Below are positions 24,748 to 34,143 of a stretch of 64,000 nucleotides of DNA, in pieces. The stretch is from Massilia sp. METH4 (GTDB lineage: Bacteria > Pseudomonadota > Gammaproteobacteria > Burkholderiales > Burkholderiaceae_D), in the NCBI RefSeq assembly GCF_037094685.1, contig NZ_CP146614.1:4650001-4714000 (forward strand), written 5' to 3'. The notes under the pieces were generated by a model that saw only the letters and a program-made list of their open reading frames with translations, searched no databases and had not been told where the DNA came from. Position 1 is the stretch's first letter; every line of letters begins with the position of its first letter. A program made the translations under genes and the position numbers.

Positions 24748-25416
24748 GTGATTGACAAGACTATCGACACCATGGCGCAAGCCGTGGCCGGCATTCATGA
24801 CGGCGCGACCGTGATGATCGGCGGCTTCGGCAACGCCGGCATGCCGGCGGCGCTGATCGACGCGCTGATCGCCCAGGGCGCGCGCGACCTCACCATCGTG
24901 AACAACAATGCCGGCAACGGCGAAACGGGCCTCGCGGCGCTGCTGAAAGCGAAGCGCGTGAAGAAGATCATTTGCTCGTTCCCGCGCCAGGCCGACTCGC
25001 AGGTGTTCGACGCGCTGTACCGCGCCGGCGAGATCGAGCTGGAGCTGACCCCGCAGGGCAACCTGGCCGAGCGCATCCGCGCCGCCGGCGCCGGCATCGG
25101 CGGCTTCTTCACGCCCACCGGCTATGGCACGCTGCTCGCCGAGGGCAAGGAAACCCGCACCATCAACGGCAAGAACTACGTGCTCGAATCGCCGATCCAC
25201 GCCGACTTCGCGCTGATCAAGGCGCACCATGGCGATCGCTGGGGCAACCTGGTGTACCGGAAGACGGCGCGCAACTTCGGCCCGATCATGGCGATGGCCG
25301 CCAGGGTGACGATCGCGCAGGTGACGCGCATCGTCGAACTGGGCGAACTCGATCCCGAACACATCGTCACCCCGGGCATCTTCGTGCAGCGCGTGGTGCG
25401 GGAGGACGCACAATGA
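24748..25416 (+). CDS. pcaI: 3-oxoadipate CoA-transferase subunit A
   Basis: 222 residues, starting at a GTG with AAGGAAG upstream; an open frame reaches upstream through the operator and is not coding. Family motifs: DGATVMIGGFGNAGMPAALI, NNAGNGETGLAALL and GIGGFFTPTGYGT. With PcaJ it moves CoA from succinyl-CoA to 3-oxoadipate, the penultimate step of the pathway. It is the first gene of pcaI-(33-codon frame)-pcaJ-pcaF, controlled by the PcaR-type operator. Confidence 0.93.
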   Translation: MIDKTIDTMAQAVAGIHDGATVMIGGFGNAGMPAALIDALIAQGARDLTIVNNNAGNGETGLAALLKAKRVKKIICSFPRQADSQVFDALYRAGEIELELTPQGNLAERIRAAGAGIGGFFTPTGYGTLLAEGKETRTINGKNYVLESPIHADFALIKAHHGDRWGNLVYRKTARNFGPIMAMAARVTIAQVTRIVELGELDPEHIVTPGIFVQRVVREDAQ

Positions 25417-25514
25417 GCATCAGGAAAATGCGCGGCGCCCAGTTTCGTCATATGAAAATTCGTGTCGCGCCCCGCCACATCGAGCCAACTTCCGCCCAGG
25501 AGCGTAACCAATGA
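25413..25514 (+). CDS. Small 33-residue open frame bridging pcaI and pcaJ
   Basis: The frame begins at an ATG that overlaps the pcaI stop (ATGA) and ends at a TGA that overlaps the pcaJ ATG (again ATGA). It encodes MSIRKMRGAQFRHMKIRV and 15 more residues, basic, with no known domain. Exact coupling on both sides suggests it is translated, perhaps only to pass ribosomes on to pcaJ. It may be chance in a 94-bp insertion, since pcaI and pcaJ are usually adjacent. Confidence 0.45.
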   Translation: MSIRKMRGAQFRHMKIRVAPRHIEPTSAQERNQ

Positions 25515-26169
25515 CCATTCAGAAATTGACGCGCGACCAAATGGCGAAACGTGTCGCGCAGGACATCCATGAAGGCGCCTACGTCAACCTGGGCATCGGC
25601 CTGCCGACGATGGTGGCCAACTACCTGCCGGCCGATCGCGAGATCTTCCTGCACAGCGAAAACGGCCTGCTGGGCATGGGCCCCGCGCCCGCGCCGGGCG
25701 AGGAAGACGAAGACCTGATCAACGCCGGCAAGCAGCCCGTCACCTTGCTGACGGGCGGTGCCTACTTCCACCACGGCGACTCGTTCGCGATGATGCGCGG
25801 CGGCCACCTCGACATCTGCGTGCTGGGCGCCTTCCAGGTCTCCGCCACGGGCGACCTGGCCAACTGGCACACCGGCGCGCCGGATGCGATCCCCGCCGTC
25901 GGCGGCGCCATGGACCTCGCCATCGGTGCGCGCCAGGTGTTCGTGATGACCGACCACCAGACCAAGTCCGGCGAAAGCAAGATCGTGGAAAAGTGCAGTT
26001 ACCCACTGACGGGCATCGGCTGCGTGAACCGCATCTACACGGACCTGGCCGTGATCGACGTGACGTCGGACGGCCTCGTCGTGCGCGAGATGGTCGAAGG
26101 CTTGACGTTCGAGGAATTGCAGAGCCGCACCGCCGCGCCGCTGGTCCCCCCTTACAAGGAGAACACGAA

Positions 26170-26173
<4 letters not shown>
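25511..26173 (+). CDS. pcaJ: 3-oxoadipate CoA-transferase subunit B
   Basis: 220 residues. The SENG motif ([13 protein letters not shown], Glu near residue 50) supplies the glutamate that forms the enzyme-CoA thioester. [14 protein letters not shown] and [15 protein letters not shown] are family blocks. It works as a heterotetramer with PcaI. The ATG overlaps the small frame upstream, with CCAGGAG before it; its stop overlaps the pcaF ATG. Confidence 0.93.
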
Positions 26174-27372
<1,199 letters not shown>

Positions 27373-27478
27373 GGTGTAAAGCGGATGTAAGCAACAGGTA
27401 GTACAAAAAGTAGATGCGGCCAGCCGACAAAGAGCGGCGGCCGCGGTTCGATTTTTCCGGAGAATCGAGGAGACAACC

Positions 27479-27508
27479 ATGACTTTCCAAACCAGGAGCC
27501 GCCCATGA
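27479..27508 (+). CDS. Nine-residue leader frame coupled to livH
   Basis: MTFQTRSRP follows a strong binding site (CGAGGAGA) and its TGA overlaps the livH ATG (ATGA). The livH binding site (CCAGGAG) lies inside it. Probably a translation-coupling leader; it may be fortuitous. Confidence 0.35.
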   Translation: MTFQTRSRP

Positions 27509-28359
27509 TCGGCGTGCTCTTCGACGGCGTTGCCTACGGCAGCCTGCTGTTCATGATCAGTGTCGGCCTGTCGGTGACGATGGGCATGATGAACTTTGTT
27601 AACCTGGCCCACGGCGCGTTCGCGATGCTGGGCGGCTACGTGTGCGTGATGCTGCTCGATCGCGCAGGCGTGCCATTCCTTGCCACCTTGCCGCTGGCCT
27701 TCCTGGCCGCCGCCCTGGTCGGCTTCATCCTGGAGCGCACGCTCTACCGGCGCCTGTACAAGGCCAGCCACCTGGACCAGGTGCTGTTCTCGATCGGCCT
27801 CACCTTCATGGCGGTGGCCGGCGCCACGTACTTCTTCGGGCCCACCCAGCAACCCGTCAGCCTGCCGGACTGGCTGCGCGGGCAGGTGTCGCTGTTCGGC
27901 CTCGAAGTGGGGGCGTACCGGCTGTTCCTGATCGGCGTCGTCGTCGTGGTGACGGCGCTGCTGGGCCTCCTCATCGAGCGCACGCGCTTCGGCGCGCAGA
28001 TCCGCGCCTCGGTGGACAACCACACGGCTTCCGAAGGGCTGGGCATCAACGTCAGCCGCGTATTCAGCCTCACGTTCGCGCTGGGCTCCGGCCTGGCGGG
28101 CCTGGGCGGCGGCCTGGGCATCGATGTGCTGGGCCTGGACCCCAGCTTCCCCGTCAAGTACATGGTGTACTTCCTGCTGGTCGTCGCCGTCGGCGGCGCC
28201 GGCACGATCACCGGGCCGCTGCTGGCGGCCATCGTGCTGGGCGTGTTCGACGTGGCCGGCAAATACTATGTGCCGGAAGTGGGCGCCTTCGTCATCTATG
28301 CGCTGATGGTGGTGCTGTTGCTCGCCTTCCCCGCGGGCCTGGTCAGGAGGAAAGCATGA
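27505..28359 (+). CDS. livH: Branched-chain amino acid-type ABC transporter permease (LivH-like)
   Basis: 284 residues, about eight hydrophobic segments, with SVGLSVTMGMMNFVNLAHGA near the N-terminus and the EAA-like loop LGINVSRVFSLTFALGSGLA. It forms the inner-membrane channel with LivM. Its place after pcaIJF, and two solute-binding genes in aromatic clusters, suggest an aromatic acid importer rather than a leucine importer. Symbol by family only. Confidence 0.88.
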   Translation: MIGVLFDGVAYGSLLFMISVGLSVTMGMMNFVNLAHGAFAMLGGYVCVMLLDRAGVPFLATLPLAFLAAALVGFILERTLYRRLYKASHLDQVLFSIGLTFMAVAGATYFFGPTQQPVSLPDWLRGQVSLFGLEVGAYRLFLIGVVVVVTALLGLLIERTRFGAQIRASVDNHTASEGLGINVSRVFSLTFALGSGLAGLGGGLGIDVLGLDPSFPVKYMVYFLLVVAVGGAGTITGPLLAAIVLGVFDVAGKYYVPEVGAFVIYALMVVLLLAFPAGLVRRKA

Positions 28360-29390
28360 ACGCCTTGTCGAAAGCCGAAGTGGCGCCAACCCCGGCGCGC
28401 CCGGAAGCGGCGCCTGCACGTGCGCTGCGCCTGCCGGATGGCCGCTGGCACCCGCTGGAAGTCGTGTTCTGGCTGCTGCCGGTGGCCAGCTGGTTCCTGT
28501 TCCCGCAGTACCTGGTGCTTACCAGCCAGATCATGATCGTGGGATTGTTCGCGCTGTCGCTGGACCTGATCCTCGGTTATGCGGGCATCGTGTCGCTGGG
28601 CCACGCGGCCTTCTTCGGGCTCGGCGCCTATACGGCCGGGCTGCTCTCCGTGCATGGCTGGGGCGAGCCGATCACCGGCATGCTGGCCGGCGCCGTGGTC
28701 GCGGGGCTGTTCGGCTGGATCGTCAGCTTCCTCGTCGTGCGCGGCCAGGACCTGACGCGCCTGATGGTCACCCTCGGCATCGGCCTGATGCTGTTCGAGG
28801 CCGCCAACAAGGCCGCGTGGCTGACGGGCGGTGTCGATGGCCTTTCCGGCATGATGGTCGGTAACCTGCTGGGCGTGTTCGAGTTCGACCTGGAAGGCAA
28901 GACGGGCTTCGTGTACAGCTACGTGGTGCTGTTCCTCGTGTTCCTGGTGCTGCGGCGCCTCGTGAACTCGCCGTTCGGCCTGGGCCTGCGCGGTATCCGC
29001 GAAGGCGGGCGGCGCATGCCGGCCATCGGCGCGGACGTGAACAGGCGGCTGCGCGCCGTGTTCACGGTCGGCGCCGTCGTCGCCGGCATCGCCGGCGCGC
29101 TGCTGGCCCAGACCACGCAGTTCGTCGGCCTCGACATGCTGGGCTTCCCCCGCTCGGCCGAACTGCTGATCATGCTGGTGCTGGGCGGTACGGGGCGCCT
29201 GTACGGCGCGCTGGTCGGCGCGGCCGTGTTCATGATCGCGCAGGACAAGATCGCCGGCATCAATCCCACCTACTGGCAATTCTGGATCGGGCTGCTGCTG
29301 GTGTGCATCGTGATGTTCGCCAAGGGCGGCATCGTGGGCGGCTTTGCCGATCTGCTGGAACGCATGCGCGAACGGAAGGAGGCGCGGTGA
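28356..29390 (+). CDS. livM: Branched-chain amino acid-type ABC transporter permease (LivM-like)
   Basis: 344 residues. An Ala/Pro-rich N-terminus of about 30 residues precedes the membrane part, which has GYAGIVSLGHAAFFGLGAYT and LGGTGRLYGALVGAAVF. The ATG overlaps the livH stop by four bases, with CAGGAGG upstream. Partner permease of the livH product. Confidence 0.88.
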   Translation: MNALSKAEVAPTPARPEAAPARALRLPDGRWHPLEVVFWLLPVASWFLFPQYLVLTSQIMIVGLFALSLDLILGYAGIVSLGHAAFFGLGAYTAGLLSVHGWGEPITGMLAGAVVAGLFGWIVSFLVVRGQDLTRLMVTLGIGLMLFEAANKAAWLTGGVDGLSGMMVGNLLGVFEFDLEGKTGFVYSYVVLFLVFLVLRRLVNSPFGLGLRGIREGGRRMPAIGADVNRRLRAVFTVGAVVAGIAGALLAQTTQFVGLDMLGFPRSAELLIMLVLGGTGRLYGALVGAAVFMIAQDKIAGINPTYWQFWIGLLLVCIVMFAKGGIVGGFADLLERMRERKEAR

Positions 29391-30142
29391 TGGATACGAC
29401 CCTGAAAACCGAAGGCCTCTCGAAGAGCTGGGGCGCCTTCAAGGCCAACAGCGACGTGTCGCTGACCTTTACGCCCGGCGCGCGCCATGCGCTGATCGGC
29501 CCGAACGGCGCCGGCAAGACGACCTTCATCAACCTGCTGACGGGCGGCTTCGCGCCCACCAGCGGCAAGGTCTACCTGGGCGGCGAGGACATCACGCACC
29601 TGCCGCAGCACCAGCGCGTGAAGCGGGGCATGACGCGCACGTTCCAGATCAACACGCTGTTCGCCGGCCTGACCGTGCTGGAATCCGTGATGCTCGCGCT
29701 CGGCGAGCGGCGCGGCGTCCAGAACGTGTGGTGGAAAACGGTGGCGCAGCACCGCGACATGGTCGACGAGGCGATGGCGCTGCTGGAATCGCTGCGCCTG
29801 GCGGACCAGGCGAACAGCATCACGCGCAGCATGGCCTACGGCAAGCAGCGGCTCGTGGAAATCGCGCTGGCGCTGGCCACGCAACCGAAGATCCTGCTGC
29901 TGGACGAGCCGGCGGCCGGCATCCCGCAGGCGGAAAGCCGCGAGCTGTTCGAAGTGGTCGCCGGCCTGCCGCGCAATGTGACGATCCTCTTCATCGAACA
30001 CGACATGGGACTCGTGTTCAAGTTCGCCGAGCGCATCACCGTGCTGGTGGGCGGGAAGGTGCTGACGGAAGGGACGCCGGCGGAAATCGCCGCGGACCCG
30101 CGCGTGAAAGAGGTGTACCTGGGGGAGGGCGGCCATGACTGA
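29390..30142 (+). CDS. livG: ABC transporter ATP-binding protein (LivG-like)
   Basis: 250 residues. Walker A GPNGAGKTT (near residue 38), the LivG-type insert with RGMTRTFQINTLF, signature ITRSMAYGKQR (a variant of LSGGQ), Walker B ILLLDEPAAG and the H-loop EHDMG. The ATG at 29390 overlaps the livM stop by one base, with GGAGG eight bases away; an in-frame GTG three bases earlier is possible. Confidence 0.9.
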   Translation: MDTTLKTEGLSKSWGAFKANSDVSLTFTPGARHALIGPNGAGKTTFINLLTGGFAPTSGKVYLGGEDITHLPQHQRVKRGMTRTFQINTLFAGLTVLESVMLALGERRGVQNVWWKTVAQHRDMVDEAMALLESLRLADQANSITRSMAYGKQRLVEIALALATQPKILLLDEPAAGIPQAESRELFEVVAGLPRNVTILFIEHDMGLVFKFAERITVLVGGKVLTEGTPAEIAADPRVKEVYLGEGGHD

Positions 30143-30836
30143 ACTGCTGGCGGTGGAGAGGGTAACGGCCGGCTACGGCGAATCCGTGGTGCTGGAAGAC
30201 GTGTCGTTCGCGCTGGACGAGGGCGACAGCCTGGCGCTGCTGGGCCGCAACGGCGTCGGCAAGACCAGCCTGCTCACCACGCTGATGGGCCTGACGCGGC
30301 TGCACAAGGGCGCCATCCGGTGGGCCGGCAAGGACATTGCGCGCGTTGCACCCTACAAGCGGGCGCGCGCCGGGCTGGGCTGGGTGCCGCAGGAGCGGCA
30401 CATGTACCCGTCGCTTACCGTCGAGGAACACTTGACGGTCGTGGCACGGCCGGGGCGCTGGGATGTGAAGAAGATCTACGAGGTATTCCCCCGCCTGCAG
30501 GAGCGCCGCACCAATATGGGCAACCAGCTCTCCGGCGGCGAACAGCAGATGGTGGCGATCGCCCGCGCGCTGATGACGAACCCGCGCATGCTGCTGCTCG
30601 ATGAACCGATGGAAGGGCTGGCGCCGATCATCGTGCAGGAGCTGCTGGGCGTGATCCGCAAGCTGGTGCGGGACGAGGGGCTGTCCGTCATCGTCGTCGA
30701 GCAGCATGCGCGGCTCGCCCTGTCGCTCACGCAGCGTGCCATCGTGCTGGATCGGGGGTGCATCGTGCATGACTCGGACAGCCGGGAGTTGCTCGATGAT
30801 GGGGCGACGCTGGATCGGCTGGTGGCGGTGGCCTAG
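30135..30836 (+). CDS. livF: ABC transporter ATP-binding protein (LivF-like)
   Basis: 233 residues. Walker A GRNGVGKTS, signature LSGGEQQMVAIARAL, Walker B LLLDEPMEGLAP, H-loop VEQHARLAL. It overlaps livG by eight bases, closing the livHMGF set. A palindromic repeat cluster and an insertion element follow. No solute-binding gene lies in this operon; those at 21.2 and 35.1 kb may serve it. Confidence 0.9.
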   Translation: MTELLAVERVTAGYGESVVLEDVSFALDEGDSLALLGRNGVGKTSLLTTLMGLTRLHKGAIRWAGKDIARVAPYKRARAGLGWVPQERHMYPSLTVEEHLTVVARPGRWDVKKIYEVFPRLQERRTNMGNQLSGGEQQMVAIARALMTNPRMLLLDEPMEGLAPIIVQELLGVIRKLVRDEGLSVIVVEQHARLALSLTQRAIVLDRGCIVHDSDSRELLDDGATLDRLVAVA

Positions 30837-30860
30837 CGGCGGCACAGCCTGGAGAGCCTT

Positions 30861-30953
30861 GGTGTCGGACACCTTTTCCGGGCGCTTCATCCGGAGGAGC
30901 CTTGGTGTCGGACACCTTTTCCGGGGCGTTATCCGGAAAAGGTGTGCGACACC
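30861..30953. repeat. Palindromic repeats, GGTGTCGGACACC family
   Basis: Two direct copies of GGTGTCGGACACCTTTTCCG and one inverse copy (CCGGAAAAGGTGTGCGACAC) right after livF and before the insertion element's left inverted repeat. Confidence 0.85.
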
Positions 30954-30969
30954 GTACATGGACGCCCCC

Positions 30970-31248
30970 GGTATGCCAAGCTTTCTTTTCGTGATGGTTT
31001 GTAGGTAAAGATTGCACCCGTACATTCGGACTTTGATGTGGCTGATGCCACTGTCCCTGATGGGATTTGCTGGTCGACGCCCCCTCGGTTTAACGCACTC
31101 AAGGTGCTTGGTGTCGCGCGGGCTAAGCCGACCACGGTCTTACCTGGTTTGCCATCACTTCTTGATCGCTTGTGCAATCGGTGGAATGTACTGCTCCGCT
31201 TCCAAAAAACTGTCCGCTACCCTCCGCGAAGGCCCTCAGCCGAGCCGA
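30970..31248 (-). ncRNA. Candidate bridge/seeker RNA region of the IS1111 element
   Basis: About 280 bp between the transposase stop and the inverted repeat has no gene. In IS110-family elements a structured RNA that pairs with donor and target DNA is encoded in the element's non-coding end, on the 3' side in the IS1111 group. I infer its presence from position; no structure was computed. Confidence 0.4.
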
Positions 31249-32274
31249 TTACGCGGCAGCGTAATCGGCTCGGAACTCTCTGTCATGAGCCAATAGGGCC
31301 CAGACAGTCCTTGCATTCTTGTTGGCCAATGCTACTGCCGCAACGTTCTTGTGCCGTCGCCCAAGCAGTGAGTGAAGCCAGCCGCTCTTGCTTGGATCCT
31401 TTTTGACTGCATGCTGGATCACCGCTCGGGCTCCATGAATGAGCAAAGTACGCAGGTACGTATCGCCCCTTTTGCTGATGCCCAGAAGATTCGTGCGACC
31501 GCCTGTCGAATGCTGCTTGGGTACTAGGCCGATCCACGCTGCGAGTTGCCTGCCATTGGCGAAGTTCCTCGCGTTACCGATCGCCGCGACCAAAGCGCTG
31601 GCTGTGATCGGTCCTATGCCGGGTATCTTCTCCAACCGTTTGGACATCGGGTTCGAGCGGTGCCATTTCAGAATTTCCAGCTCGAATTCGTTGACTCTTC
31701 TATCCAGCACCTTCAAGTGATCGAGAAGTTCCAGAATGGTCTGGCGAAAAATGCCGGGCAACTCATCCTTCGCTTCGTCGAGCAGTGCCGGTACTCGCTC
31801 CCTGAGCACGGCCAAACCCTTCGGGACAACGAGGCCAAACTCCGCCAGCAAGCCGCGAATCTGGTTGGCCTGAGCAGTACGCTGCTTGACGAACCCACTA
31901 CGCGCCGTGTGAACAGCGATAATCGCCTGCTGCTCAATAGTCTTGATCGGCACAAAGCGCATGTTTGGCCTTTGCACTGCCTCGCAGATTGCCTCGGCAT
32001 CGGCTGCATCGTGCTTGTTGGTCTTCACGTATGGCTTGACGAACTGCGGAGCTATCAGCTTGACCGTGTGGCCCAGGCTCTGCAACTGCCGTGCCCAGTA
32101 ATGCGCGCTGCCACACGCCTCCATCCCAATTAGACACGGCGGCATGTTAGAGAAAAACCTCATCACCTTGCCACGCCGGAGCTGGCATCGCATCTCGACC
32201 TTGCCGCTCGCATTAACGCCATGGAATTGGAAAACTTCCTTTGCCAGATCCATACTGCATGTCGTAATCTTCAT
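31249..32274 (-). CDS. IS110 family transposase (DEDD/serine recombinase-like)
   Basis: 341 residues. The RuvC-like N-terminal domain shows the acidic set: Asp in SMDLAKEVFQ, Glu in IGMEACGSAHYWARQL and the pair in NKHDAADAEAICEA. The C-terminal Transposase_20 domain has IPGIGPITASALVAAIGNA and GLVPKQHSTGGRTNLLGISKRGD, with the conserved serine. Length is normal and no frame break is visible, so the element could be active. Confidence 0.93.
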   Translation of the reverse strand: MKITTCSMDLAKEVFQFHGVNASGKVEMRCQLRRGKVMRFFSNMPPCLIGMEACGSAHYWARQLQSLGHTVKLIAPQFVKPYVKTNKHDAADAEAICEAVQRPNMRFVPIKTIEQQAIIAVHTARSGFVKQRTAQANQIRGLLAEFGLVVPKGLAVLRERVPALLDEAKDELPGIFRQTILELLDHLKVLDRRVNEFELEILKWHRSNPMSKRLEKIPGIGPITASALVAAIGNARNFANGRQLAAWIGLVPKQHSTGGRTNLLGISKRGDTYLRTLLIHGARAVIQHAVKKDPSKSGWLHSLLGRRHKNVAAVALANKNARTVWALLAHDREFRADYAAA

Positions 32275-32397
32275 GGTGACGCCCCTCTCTGGTTAAGTGA
32301 AACTTCGACAGCTCCACTTTGGCACATCGATGCCGTCTCAGGGTGGGGGCGTCCATCCCATTGGTTTTCCGCGCCGAAGCCAGCGCCAAAGAAAACC

Positions 32398-32440
32398 GGT
32401 GTCGCACACTTTTTCGCTGTGCGAAAAAATGTCCGACACC
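32398..32440. repeat. Palindromic repeat, GGTGTCGGACACC family, hairpin form
   Basis: GGTGTCGCACACTTTTTCGC and its near-complement face each other around a 3-base loop. It lies between the insertion element and the convergent end of the MarR gene. Confidence 0.8.
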
Positions 32441-32454
32441 AGGCAGAGGCAAAC

Positions 32455-32991
32455 CTACGCCACCTCCGGCCTCGCCAGCGGCGCCCGGCTCTGCTCATTG
32501 TTCTCGATGACCAGCTTGTCGAGCAGCCGCATGAACGTCTCCTGCTCGCGCTCCGTCAGCGGCGCGAGCAGCCGTTCGCGTAGCCGATGCACGGCAGGGT
32601 CGAGCCGCTTCAATAGCGCCGCGCCTTCCTCCGTGATCGTCAGCGCGCGCTGGCGGCGGTTGGTCGGGATGACCTTGCGTTCCAGTAGCCCCTTTTCCTC
32701 CAGGCGCGCGCAGACCGAAGCGCCGGTGGAGGTGTCGATCGCCACCAGCCCGGCCAGCGTCACCTGGTCGATGCCGGGGCTGGCGGCGAGGGTGCGCAGC
32801 AGCGCGTATTGCACGGGCGTGAGCTCGCCGCCGATTTCATCGTGGAAGATCGACACTGAGATCTGCTGTGCGCGGCGCAGCAGGTGGCCCGGGTGTTCGT
32901 GCAGGTCCAGCAGGTCGCTGCTTTTTTCGCGAACGTTCTCGCCGACCTTGTTGTCGACTTCTTCGCTGACTTTGTCGCTTTCGTTGTCCAT
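32455..32991 (-). CDS. MarR family transcriptional regulator of vanAB
   Basis: 178 residues with a charged N-terminal extension of about 25 residues, then a MarR fold: LTPVQYALLRTLAASPG, the recognition helix VAIDTSTGASVCARLEEKGLL and the wing IPTNRRQRALTITEEGAAL. It is divergent from vanA, and the intergenic palindrome at 33048-33067 is a natural operator. It probably represses vanAB until vanillate or a related acid binds. Known VanR proteins are GntR type in many bacteria, so this differs. Confidence 0.85.
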   Translation of the reverse strand: MDNESDKVSEEVDNKVGENVREKSSDLLDLHEHPGHLLRRAQQISVSIFHDEIGGELTPVQYALLRTLAASPGIDQVTLAGLVAIDTSTGASVCARLEEKGLLERKVIPTNRRQRALTITEEGAALLKRLDPAVHRLRERLLAPLTEREQETFMRLLDKLVIENNEQSRAPLARPEVA

Positions 32992-33047
32992 GGCGCAGCC
33001 GATAAAAATTTGTCGCGCACAGTTTACTTCGGGTGAAGTCCGGGCGT

Positions 33048-33067
33048 ATATTCAGTGTACTGAATAT
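33048..33067. promoter_or_regulatory. MarR-type operator at vanA
   Basis: ATATTCAGTGTACTGAATAT: 9-bp perfect arms with a 2-base centre, 33 bp before the vanA start codon. Confidence 0.75.
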
Positions 33068-33099
33068 CGATTCTACACAAGTACAACAAAGGAGACTCC

Positions 33100-34143
33100 A
33101 TGTACCCGAAAAACGCCTGGTACGTCGCGGCCACGCCCGACGAAATCGTGGACAAGCCGCTGGGCCGCCAGGTCTGCGGCGAAAAGATCGTGTTCTACCG
33201 CGCCGCACAAGGCGTGGCCGCCGTCGAGGATTTTTGCCCGCACCGGGGCGCGCCGCTGTCGCTGGGCTTCGTGCGCGACGGCACGCTGGTGTGCGGCTAC
33301 CATGGCTTGCAGATGGGTTGCGACGGCAAGCCGGTGGCGATGCCCGGCCAGCGCGTGCGCGGCTTCCCATGCATCCGCAGCTATCCGGTGGTGGAGCGCT
33401 ACGGCTTCATCTGGGTCTGGCCCGGCGAGGCGGCACTGGCCGACGCCGGCACGATTCCGCACCTGCACTGGGCCGTGGATGACGGCTGGGCCTACGGCGG
33501 CGGCCTGTATCACATCGGCTGCGAATACCGGCTCATGATCGACAACCTGATGGACCTGACGCACGAGACCTATGTGCACGCGTCGTCGATCGGGCAGAAG
33601 GAAATCGACGAAGCGCCAGTCAACACGAAGACCTCGGGCGACGAGGTGATCACCAGCCGCTTCATGGAAAACGTGATGCCGCCGCCGTTCTGGCAGGCGG
33701 CCCTGCGCGGCAACGGCCTGCCCGACAACATGCCGGTGGACCGCTGGCAGATCTGCCACTTCACGCCGCCCAGCCACGTGATGATCGAGGTGGGCGTGGC
33801 GCTGGCGGGCAAGGGCGGCTACGACGCGCCGGCCGAGTTCAAGGCATCGTCGATCGTGGTCGACTTCATCACGCCGGAAACGGAGACGACGCACTGGTAC
33901 TTCTGGGGCATGGCCCGCAACTTCAAGGCCGGCGACCGGGTGCTCACCGATACGATCCGCACCGGCCAGGGCAAGATCTTCAGCGAAGATCGCGCGATGC
34001 TGGAACAGCAGCAGGCCAATATCCTGCGGCACCCGGAGCGCAAGCTGCTGGCGCTGAACATCGATGCCGGCGGTGTGCAGTCGCGCAAGGTGATCGACCG
34101 CTGGCTCGCCCGCGAACAGGACACCACGCAGGTGGCGGCATGA
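33100..34143 (+). CDS. vanA: Vanillate O-demethylase oxygenase subunit
   Basis: 347 residues of the ring-hydroxylating oxygenase alpha family. Rieske ligands Cys46, His48, Cys65 and His68 are in CPHRGAP and CGYHG. The mononuclear iron site is in NLMDLTHETYVHASSIG. The N-terminus MYPKNAWYVAATPDE is typical of VanA. With VanB it removes the methyl group of vanillate to give protocatechuate and formaldehyde. Other methoxy-aromatics are possible substrates. AAAGGAGA precedes the ATG. Confidence 0.9.
   Translation: MYPKNAWYVAATPDEIVDKPLGRQVCGEKIVFYRAAQGVAAVEDFCPHRGAPLSLGFVRDGTLVCGYHGLQMGCDGKPVAMPGQRVRGFPCIRSYPVVERYGFIWVWPGEAALADAGTIPHLHWAVDDGWAYGGGLYHIGCEYRLMIDNLMDLTHETYVHASSIGQKEIDEAPVNTKTSGDEVITSRFMENVMPPPFWQAALRGNGLPDNMPVDRWQICHFTPPSHVMIEVGVALAGKGGYDAPAEFKASSIVVDFITPETETTHWYFWGMARNFKAGDRVLTDTIRTGQGKIFSEDRAMLEQQQANILRHPERKLLALNIDAGGVQSRKVIDRWLAREQDTTQVAA

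Larger units (their letters stand above)
30958..32356 (-). mobile_element. IS110 family element, IS1111 subgroup
   Basis: A transposase of the IS110 type is flanked by perfect 12-bp inverted repeats: ATGGACGCCCCC at 30958-30969 and its complement at 32345-32356. IS110 proper lacks such repeats, while the IS1111 subgroup has short subterminal ones. The element is about 1.4 kb with about 280 bp of non-coding DNA after the transposase stop. It is inserted within a cluster of GGTGTCGGACACC repeats, present on both sides. True ends may lie a few bases outside the repeats. Confidence 0.8.

Noticed and set aside
27416..27456. Possible terminator between pcaF and livH
   Set aside because: The 6-bp stem has a 17-base loop and the T-run is seven bases away; too weak.
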